Source: Chloroflexota bacterium (lineage in GTDB: Bacteria; Chloroflexota; Dehalococcoidia; Lucifugimonadales; Lucifugimonadaceae). Taken from it: 5,517 nt of DNA. A program made the translations under genes and the position numbers. The notes under the pieces were generated by a model, which saw nothing but the letters and a program-made list of their open reading frames with translations, was not told the origin of the DNA and did no database searches. Shown in pieces: positions 1 to 4,770 of the stretch. The stretch spans positions 1 to 5,517 of the forward strand of contig JAJCYX010000121.1 of assembly GCA_029262715.1 (NCBI GenBank). The letters run 5' to 3'. How positions within the stretch are numbered: the stretch's first letter is position 1; each line of letters opens with the position of its first letter.

Positions 1-335
1 GTTGTGAAGCTCTCAGCCGGTCCCATCCCGGCACCGCCAGCATTGTTCACCACAATGTCGATGCGTCCCGCTTCTGATACCACAGTATGAACAGCCGCAT
101 TGACCGAATCATCGTCCGTCACATCGAGCTCGACCACTTGCAGATCCAGGCTCTCTGCTTTCGCCAACGCCAGAATGTCTGCCGCCGCTCCACTATTTTT
201 GCCATCGACATTTCGCATCGATGCGAAGACACGGTAGCCGCGCCGTGCCAGCGTCTCAGCAGTCAGCAGCCCAAAGCCAGAACTTGCGCCGGTAATCAGG
301 GCCACTTGCTTGTCGGTATTTACTAGATCGCTCAT
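1..335 (-). CDS. SDR family NAD(P)-dependent oxidoreductase, N-terminal part (cut by window edge)
   Basis: Reading the minus strand from the ATG at 335 gives an open frame of 111 codons that runs off the left edge. It begins MSDLVNTDKQVALITG. The fragment is the Rossmann half of a classical short-chain dehydrogenase/reductase. The glycine-rich cofactor loop TGASSGFG is at residues 15-22, an ASMRN segment ends the second strand (Arg41 would favour NADPH), ELDVTD is at 69-74 (adenine pocket Asp-Val), and NNAG is at 97-100. The catalytic Ser-Tyr-Lys half lies outside the window, so activity and substrate cannot be judged. No clear Shine-Dalgarno sequence precedes the ATG; the upstream bases are AT-rich (GAATTGAACCGAAA). 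The gene follows the MFS pump gene in the same direction after about 116 bp that include a strong hairpin, so co-transcription with the pump is possible but not assured. The family assignment is firm; the role is unknown. Confidence 0.93.
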   Translation of the reverse strand, partial: MSDLVNTDKQVALITGASSGFGLLTAETLARRGYRVFASMRNVDGKNSGAAADILALAKAESLDLQVVELDVTDDDSVNAAVHTVVSEAGRIDIVVNNAGGAGMGPAESFT

Positions 336-372
336 TTTCGGTTCAATTCTTTAAAAACTGTGTGTTAGAGAC

Positions 373-386
373 GCTTCCGAGGAAGC
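373..386. repeat. Short inverted repeat upstream of the SDR gene
   Basis: GCTTCC and GGAAGC are separated by GA. Outer bases extend the match to 8 of 9 pairs with one mismatch (370-389). It lies about 38 bp upstream of the SDR start. It could be an operator half-site pair for the SDR promoter or chance. There is no T-run directly after it, so a terminator is unlikely. Confidence 0.4.
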
Positions 387-416
387 ATCCGTTGTATTTC
401 GATTCCAGGAGCTACG

Positions 417-448
417 GTCCGGGCCGCAGGCAACTCTGCGGCCCGGAC
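417..448 (-). terminator. Perfect 13-bp GC-rich hairpin right after the MFS stop codon
   Basis: The arms 417-429 (GTCCGGGCCGCAG) and 436-448 (CTGCGGCCCGGAC) are exact reverse complements around a 6-base loop. The hairpin begins three bases after the pump gene's TGA, the usual place for a transcription stop or a 3' mRNA-stabilising structure. Neither side carries a T-run in the direction of transcription (the minus-strand bases after the stem are CGTAGC), so it is not a canonical intrinsic terminator. It may be a U-less terminator, a processing/stability hairpin, or an attenuator that reduces expression of the downstream SDR gene. Confidence 0.65.
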
Positions 449-451
449 TTA

Positions 452-2113
452 TCAGTCCACCCTCACAGGTAGGACTGCAGGAACAGCCGCACCAAATCCG
501 GGAGCAGGACCACTTTCCGTGCCAAAGTCAGAATCCGGGTTTGCAACCTCGAACTCCTCAGCCTGCTGCTCTCGAACCTTGTTCGGCAGAACTGCCACTG
601 CAATAACCAGTGCCAGTCCAATGAATGCCGCTGATGCGATGTAACCAATGCTCATGGCGTCCACGAAGGAGCGGTTAGCGGCATCAATTACAGTCACAGC
701 GACGTCGGCTGGCAGGTCCTGTGCAACCAGCCCCACAGCTCCGATGCTGTCTCCAATCACTTCGGCCAGACCTTCTGGCACAACGTCACGAACAGCTTCC
801 GTAACTCTCGAACGGTAAACACCCGTGACGATGCTGCCGATTATTGCGACACCTAATGCAAAGCCCAATTCACGTGAGGTGTCAATCATCGCAGAACCGA
901 CACCCGCGTCGTCAACAGGTACCGAAGCCATGATCGAATCTGTAAGCGCGGTCATGATCATTCCTGCGCCGAGACCGAACAGTGCCAGTCCCGTCGCCGG
1001 TATGAGGTAACCGCTGTCAACTTCCAACTGCGTGAACACGCCCATGCCGCTCATGATGATGAGCGCTGCAACCACCGAGATTGTCCGCGGGCCGAGTTTC
1101 TCTTCGGTCTTGCTTGCGAATCCGGCGCCGATCATCATCGTTCCTGCCACTGGCATAATCGCCAGGCCGGCGTAGAGTGCGCTTTCGCCCTGTACCAGTT
1201 GGAAATACTGGGTCAGGAAGAAGAAGACACCGATCATCGCCAGCATCAGAAGCATGATGACCAAGAACGAGCCTGTGAAGTCACGCCGCTTGAAGTAATG
1301 CAGGGGAAGCATCGGGTGGGAGCTTCTAATCTGTACCACCACGAACCCCACCAGTAGCAAACTACCTGCGACGAACGAGGCGACGATAGGAGCGGATGTC
1401 CAGCCGTCTTCACCACCCTGGATGATGCCGTACACAACACCGAGCAGACCCGTCGTAACCAGCGCAGCGCCTGGAAGATCAAGCGGCTGCTTTCGACTGT
1501 CTTTGGACTCAGGCACAAACTGAAGTCCGGCGATAGCCAGGATCACTACCGGAACGTGGAGCCAGAAGACTGCGGACCAGTCGATCTGGTCTACAAGGAA
1601 CCCACCAAGCGCAGGTCCTACAACGATTCCGAGCGAACCAACTGCAGTCCAGATTGCTATGGCTCGAGCTCTTTCAGCCCGGGGGAACACGTCCGCGATG
1701 ATCGAGAGCGTTGCCGGCAATACGAACGCAGCACCTACGCCCTGCACTCCTCGCATCACGATCAGCGATTCGGAGTTTGTAGAGAGTGCGCCGCCGACTG
1801 CTCCAATTCCAAAGACCACCATTCCGCTTGCGAGAGTGCGCTTCCGCCCATATCGGTCACCAATGGTGCCACCAAGCAGCAACAGTCCCGCCAGTAGCAG
1901 TGAGTAAGAGTTGACCACCCACTGCAGTACCGAGTTTGTCGCTTCGAGGTCTCGGGCTATAGCCGGAAGAGCGGTGTTTACCACCGTTCCATCCAAAAAG
2001 ATCATAAATGTAGAGAGCGACATCACGGCCAGAACGAGATTTTTCTTAACGTTCCTGCCTGATGCGCTCAATTTCGGTGTTTCTAAAGTCTTCGTAGTCA
2101 TTTCCCTATCCAT
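452..2113 (-). CDS. DHA2-family (EmrB/QacA type, 14-TM) MFS drug efflux transporter
   Basis: This is a proton-driven multidrug antiporter of the inner membrane, about 553 residues, the usual length for 14-segment DHA2 pumps. Counted from the proposed ATG, the DHA2 motif LDGTVVNTALPAI is at about 40-52, motif A (GDRYGRKRT, loop 2-3) at about 85-93, motif B (RGVQGVGAA) at about 121-129, and the antiporter motif C (GSLGIVVGPALGG) at about 159-171. Many hydrophobic segments follow. After the last helix (ending near LPNKV) there is a polar, Gly/Pro-rich tail of about 40 residues. The usual RWIFxINVP stretch reads SAVFWLHVPV here. The frame also allows a GTG start at 2134. The ATG at 2113 is preferred because GGAG lies 9 bases before it; another ATG at 2101 has its purine run too close. 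A hairpin covers that GGAG. The gene lies downstream of the tetR gene in the same direction and behind an operator-like site, so TetR control is likely. The substrate cannot be read from sequence. Confidence 0.95.
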   Translation of the reverse strand: MDREMTTKTLETPKLSASGRNVKKNLVLAVMSLSTFMIFLDGTVVNTALPAIARDLEATNSVLQWVVNSYSLLLAGLLLLGGTIGDRYGRKRTLASGMVVFGIGAVGGALSTNSESLIVMRGVQGVGAAFVLPATLSIIADVFPRAERARAIAIWTAVGSLGIVVGPALGGFLVDQIDWSAVFWLHVPVVILAIAGLQFVPESKDSRKQPLDLPGAALVTTGLLGVVYGIIQGGEDGWTSAPIVASFVAGSLLLVGFVVVQIRSSHPMLPLHYFKRRDFTGSFLVIMLLMLAMIGVFFFLTQYFQLVQGESALYAGLAIMPVAGTMMIGAGFASKTEEKLGPRTISVVAALIIMSGMGVFTQLEVDSGYLIPATGLALFGLGAGMIMTALTDSIMASVPVDDAGVGSAMIDTSRELGFALGVAIIGSIVTGVYRSRVTEAVRDVVPEGLAEVIGDSIGAVGLVAQDLPADVAVTVIDAANRSFVDAMSIGYIASAAFIGLALVIAVAVLPNKVREQQAEEFEVANPDSDFGTESGPAPGFGAAVPAVLPVRVD

Positions 2114-2121
2114 GTTTGCCA

Positions 2122-2139
2122 ACTCCGTTATCACGGAGT
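2122..2139 (-). promoter_or_regulatory. Hairpin sequestering the MFS ribosome-binding site
   Basis: On the minus strand the sequence ACTCCGT-GATA-ACGGAGT forms a perfect 7-bp stem with a 4-base loop. The 3' arm contains the GGAG that best serves as Shine-Dalgarno for the ATG at 2113, and the 5' arm supplies a CTCC that pairs with it. The alternative GTG start at 2134 falls at the base of the loop. The fold could reduce pump translation until opened. The pairing is visible in the sequence; the regulatory role is inference. Confidence 0.5.
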
Positions 2140-2169
2140 ACCTGACTTGCCTGAGCCTGCGTGCAATTA

Positions 2170-2196
2170 ATTAAACCGGCCAGCCGCCCTTTATAA
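2170..2196 (-). promoter_or_regulatory. Operator-like site 1, upstream of the MFS gene
   Basis: This 27-bp element matches 23 of 27 positions of the element at 2979-3005, in the same orientation relative to the two minus-strand genes. The shared core on the minus strand is TGGCCGGTTTAAT (13 exact bases), preceded by a GC-rich half and an AT-rich TATAAA-like stretch (minus strand, 2195-2190) that could be a -10 box. No convincing -35 was found. The likely binder is the TetR protein encoded just upstream. The end of the element is 56 bp from the proposed pump start codon. Confidence 0.7.
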
Positions 2197-2212
2197 GATC
2201 AAAAACGTTCAT
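2171..2212 (-). CDS. Possible 13-codon leader mini-ORF before the MFS gene
   Basis: On the minus strand an AAGGAG, six bases before an ATG at 2212, opens a frame reading MNVFDLIKGGWPV and then TAA. This is the strongest Shine-Dalgarno in the region. The mini-ORF overlaps operator-like site 1 and is in frame with the pump gene, with only its own TAA separating the two. It would be translated only if transcripts from the tetR side continue through the operator. It could be a leader peptide, a remnant of a longer pump N-terminus, or chance. No family is recognised. Confidence 0.3.
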   Translation of the reverse strand: MNVFDLIKGGWPV

Positions 2213-2319
2213 TCCTCGCTCCTTCCGACTGTTTACTGCTTGTTGGCTCTAACTGATCTACCGGTGCGAGAAACACCGATGCGACGGGGTTGACGCTGTG
2301 ACGTTCAATATCTGCCGAC

Positions 2320-2955
2320 TCAACAGCCCGAATCGCTACTCGAACCGTTGCCTGTCCAGAACTTCCCGGTAAATAGCGCTTCGGCAACCTTCACTGCCTC
2401 GTCGATATCGTGAGCCTCGGGATCCCAGGCGAGTTGAACTGTCGCTCCTATCGCAATGGCCGCGAGGACAAAGATGACTGCGTCTGGATCCAACTCCGGA
2501 TTGACAGCTCCGGCTTCCTGGCTCTGCTGAACCAGCCCCGGCATGCGATCTCTCCAAGGCTTGAACAGCGCACGTTGGCTATTCAGCACACGTTCACTCA
2601 GCAACGCCTCTGCCCACAAAAACATCGCCACGCGGGTGTCGACATTCCCGGGAGTCTGAAGGTTTCGCTTCATCCCCATCTCGAGCGCCCGCATCCACTC
2701 TGGGAGGTCTGGTCGAGACTCTTGAGAATCATCCGCCAATTGCTCGTCCTCTTCGAGTGATCGTTCCCTAAGCGCCTCGATGATGTCTTCTTTGCTCTTG
2801 AAGTAGTGGTAAACAGCTCCGCGTGAGAGGTCTGCCGCCAGTCGAATATCGTCGAGTGAAGTTCCGTGGATACCAGCACGGGCGAAGCACTGCACTGCCG
2901 CGTCTATAATCTGCTGACGTCTGGCTTCCAGATGCTCTTCACTTACCTTTGGCAT
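2320..2955 (-). CDS. TetR/AcrR family transcriptional repressor
   Basis: The product is a ligand-responsive DNA-binding repressor of 211 residues, typical TetR length. The start MPKVSEEHLEARRQQIIDAA is a standard opening for this family. The helix-turn-helix is at about 32-52 (TSLDDIRLAADLSRGAVYHYF, containing the classic AVYHYF recognition end), followed by KSKEDI. The C-terminal ligand/dimer domain is all-helical and variable, so the inducer is unknown. Two in-frame ATGs exist. The one at 2967 directly abuts GGGAG with no spacing, while the one at 2955 has GGAG 12 bases upstream and gives the normal family N-terminus, so 2955 is chosen. The gene sits upstream of the MFS pump on the same strand, and a 27-bp repeated element precedes both genes, as expected for a local repressor of itself and the pump. 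The last residues (GNGSSSDSGC) are a low-complexity tail. Confidence 0.95.
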   Translation of the reverse strand: MPKVSEEHLEARRQQIIDAAVQCFARAGIHGTSLDDIRLAADLSRGAVYHYFKSKEDIIEALRERSLEEDEQLADDSQESRPDLPEWMRALEMGMKRNLQTPGNVDTRVAMFLWAEALLSERVLNSQRALFKPWRDRMPGLVQQSQEAGAVNPELDPDAVIFVLAAIAIGATVQLAWDPEAHDIDEAVKVAEALFTGKFWTGNGSSSDSGC

Positions 2956-2978
2956 GACTGATTTCATCTCCCGGGTCT

Positions 2979-3005
2979 ATTAAACCGGCCAACCGGCCTT
3001 TTTAT
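2979..3005 (-). promoter_or_regulatory. Operator-like site 2, in the tetR/GNAT divergent region
   Basis: This is the second copy of the 27-bp element (23/27 match to 2170-2196), 23 bp upstream of the chosen tetR start. On the plus strand it holds two ACCGGCC heptamers at 2984-2990 and 2992-2998, an exact direct repeat with an 8-bp period. Offset dyads such as CCGG-CCAA-CCGG are also present, so the protein could bind as two dimers or to one imperfect palindrome. A CATAAA on the minus strand (3006-3001) could be the tetR -10. The site most likely mediates autoregulation. Confidence 0.7.
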
Positions 3006-3014
3006 GCACAGGGA

Positions 3015-3020
3015 TATGAT
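3015..3020 (+). promoter_or_regulatory. Possible -10 box for the GNAT gene
   Basis: TATGAT matches the bacterial -10 consensus at 5 of 6 positions and points toward the acetyltransferase start at 3098. The expected -35 position falls inside operator-like site 2 and shows no -35 consensus. A regulator bound there would compete with polymerase. Weak evidence on its own. Confidence 0.3.
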
Positions 3021-3097
3021 GCACCAGTATTTGAAGAGATGCAAGAGGTGATTTTCACAGTCTAGCGAGCAGTTGAAGCCGAACTGAGTACAGACGA

Positions 3098-3652
3098 ATG
3101 GCACAGCCAAAACAGCAGCTTGAGATGGTCAGATTTGCAGGAGACGTGCCTGCTATCTCGGTTCTCCCTCAGGGGTTTCTGCTTCGCAGCTACGAAGAGC
3201 AAGACAGAGCTTCGTACTGGAGCCTGTTCGCCGAGGTGTTCCAAACGCACAACAGGCTCGATAATCTGCTCACTGCGAGTCTTCCTAACGGATTCCACGT
3301 GGTTGTTGCCGAAGACAGCGGAGACGTTGTGGCGTCTGCTGTTGCCGCGGAGTACGAGCGGGCCGGGCATAACGAGATGGGGAGTCTGCAGTGGGTAATG
3401 GCCGATCCGCGACACACGGGTAAAGGACTTGGCAAAGCGGTTGTGGCTGCTGCCACGCGGACACTGGCTAACGGCGGTTACAGCCGCGTCTATCTGAGTA
3501 CAGACGACTGGCGATTGCCTGCCATTAACCTTTACCTGGGGTTGGGCTGGAAGCCATTGCTCCATGCACCGGACATGGAAGCCCGCTGGGCTGTGGTTTA
3601 TGAACAGTTGAAGCGCAGGCCGAACCCCGCTGAATTCGTCTCGGCGCCGTAG
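3098..3652 (+). CDS. GNAT family N-acetyltransferase
   Basis: The predicted protein has 184 residues and would transfer an acetyl group from acetyl-CoA to an amine of unknown identity in the cytoplasm. The GNAT core is clear. A beta strand LQWVMADP at about 98-105 leads into the pyrophosphate-binding loop RHTGKGLG (106-113, the R/Q-x-x-G-x-G/A motif) and the helix KAVVAAATRTLANGG. The closing YLSTDDWRLPAINLYLGLGWKPL (about 132-154) is the typical C-terminal part, where NLYLGLGW corresponds to the conserved xxxLYxxxGF. The start at 3098 lacks a good Shine-Dalgarno; an ATG at 3125 is an alternative with no better signal. The gene is transcribed away from tetR, shares its upstream region with operator-like site 2, and ends 6 bp from the converging monooxygenase gene. 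It could modify a drug, linking it to the efflux module, but nothing in the sequence shows this. Confidence 0.92.
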   Translation: MAQPKQQLEMVRFAGDVPAISVLPQGFLLRSYEEQDRASYWSLFAEVFQTHNRLDNLLTASLPNGFHVVVAEDSGDVVASAVAAEYERAGHNEMGSLQWVMADPRHTGKGLGKAVVAAATRTLANGGYSRVYLSTDDWRLPAINLYLGLGWKPLLHAPDMEARWAVVYEQLKRRPNPAEFVSAP

Positions 3653-3662
3653 CGCTCGCTAC
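3649..3662. repeat. Palindrome spanning both convergent stop codons
   Basis: GTAGC and GCTAC flank a GCTC loop. The left arm contains the TAG of the acetyltransferase gene and the right arm the TAG (read on the minus strand) of the monooxygenase gene. It is short, has no T-run on either side, and is doubtful as a bidirectional terminator. No other terminator is apparent between these genes. Confidence 0.3.
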
Positions 3663-4768
3663 CCCCTGCCGCCCACTCGCTCGCGCACAAGCGGCACAAC
3701 ATCCCTGGCTACTCGAACGGCCTCTTCAACATGCGGATAGCCAGATAGGATGAACTCATCAATGCCGAGGTCCCAGTATCGAATCAGTTCGTCAGCAACC
3801 TGTTCTGGGGTCCCGACTATCGCTGTGCCGCAGTTCACTCTGACGGTCGATATGCCGTTCCACAGTCGATCGGTCACTCTGTGCTGATCGCGGGGACGGG
3901 CCTGTATGGCCGCACCGACCATCGCAGTGCCCTGCACCTGGGAAGACCTCTGCTCACGCACCTCGTCAGCGGCGGCTCCGATCAGATCGTCGGCCGCCTG
4001 CCAGGCAGACTCTTCGGTATCTCTAACGATCACATGCGTGCGCAATCCGAATTCAGGCGTCCGGTTATTAGCCGCAAAGGCATCGGCAGCGCGAGCCATC
4101 AGTGCTGCGGTCTCTTCTACCGGCTGTATCCACATGAGCAGACAGTCGGCCAGTTTGCCAGCCAGTGAAAGTGCGTTCGGCGATGCCCCACCGAGGTACC
4201 AGCGAGGGCCGTTACCGACCGGACCAGGCGAGACCATCGCTCCGTCCAGCTTCACCACATCGCCATCGAACGTAACCGGTGTACCCGGTGATTCCCAGAG
4301 TGCCTTGCTCGCCCGTATGAATTCTTCGGCGAGTATGTAGCGCTGAGCGTGGCTAGACGTTACACCGAGACGCTCGAAGTCTCCCTGGATGCCGCCCGGA
4401 ACGACGTTGATATCGATTCGGCCATTCGAGATGTTGCTCAACGCAGCGGCCATCTGAGCGAACAGCCCTGGCGAGATGAAGCCCGGACGGACAGCGATCA
4501 GAAACTTGATCTTCGAAGTCACCGCTGCCAGCGCTGTCGCAGTTGTCCACGTCTCGGCCAGGGGCTGGTTTTCGTTGAACAGACCGTTCGCGAAGCGGGT
4601 TGGGATGAGCTGGGAGTGAAAACCGGAGTCTTCAGCTGTTTGAACAACCTTCTTCAGATAGTCGAATGACGGAGGTCGCTCCGCTTCGAGCGTGCCGATG
4701 TGCTCTCCATCACCGTCTATCGGGATAAACCAGTCGAACTTTGGCTCGGCGCGCTCTAGTCTTTCCAA
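3659..4768 (-). CDS. LLM-class FMNH2-dependent monooxygenase, SsuD (alkanesulfonate monooxygenase)-like
   Basis: This 369-residue protein is colinear with E. coli SsuD (about 380 residues), a TIM-barrel enzyme that uses reduced flavin and O2 to cleave sulfonates. Matching segments are FDWFIPIDGDGEHIGT (11-26), IKFLIAVRPGFISP (87-100), RTHVIVRDTEESAWQAADDLI (243-263), LWNGISTVR (302-310) and LGIDEFILSGYPHVEEA (334-350). From a remembered SsuD alignment, Arg226, His228, Arg297 and Tyr331 correspond to Arg243, His245, Arg310 and Tyr344. SsuD Cys54 has no counterpart: that loop reads IPTRFANGLFNENQPLAETW and is longer. His11 and Glu20 appear replaced by Asp18 and Leu27. Substrate may therefore differ (another sulfonate, a sulfone or an unrelated compound). 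The start is TTG at 4768, two bases after the TGA of the upstream binding-protein gene, with only a weak GGGTAA ahead, so translational coupling is likely. A reduced-flavin supplier (SsuE-like) is not in the window. Confidence 0.93.
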   Translation of the reverse strand: MERLERAEPKFDWFIPIDGDGEHIGTLEAERPPSFDYLKKVVQTAEDSGFHSQLIPTRFANGLFNENQPLAETWTTATALAAVTSKIKFLIAVRPGFISPGLFAQMAAALSNISNGRIDINVVPGGIQGDFERLGVTSSHAQRYILAEEFIRASKALWESPGTPVTFDGDVVKLDGAMVSPGPVGNGPRWYLGGASPNALSLAGKLADCLLMWIQPVEETAALMARAADAFAANNRTPEFGLRTHVIVRDTEESAWQAADDLIGAAADEVREQRSSQVQGTAMVGAAIQARPRDQHRVTDRLWNGISTVRVNCGTAIVGTPEQVADELIRYWDLGIDEFILSGYPHVEEAVRVARDVVPLVRERVGGRG

Positions 4769-4770
4769 TA

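Noticed and set aside
1556..1907. Plus-strand open frames opposite the MFS gene
   Set aside because: They lie across conserved MFS motifs on the other strand and have no start signals or recognisable domains.
2262..2278. Hairpin CGGTG/CACCG after the tetR gene as a terminator
   Set aside because: The stem has only 5 bp with a 7-base loop and no T-run on the minus strand, so it is too weak to call; tetR-pump read-through remains possible.
2199..2387. 62-residue minus-strand frame between tetR and the pump
   Set aside because: Its first part overlaps the tetR C-terminus in another frame, it shows no recognisable family or Shine-Dalgarno, and the remainder covers the leader region with its regulatory features.
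3048..3058. GTGA-TTT-TCAC as a CRP/FNR-type site
   Set aside because: The spacing is 3 bases rather than the 6 of CRP-type sites and the flanks do not match.
3062..3565. 167-residue minus-strand open frame opposite the GNAT gene
   Set aside because: It is antisense to a clear GNAT domain, has a composition typical of a shadow frame and shows no motif.
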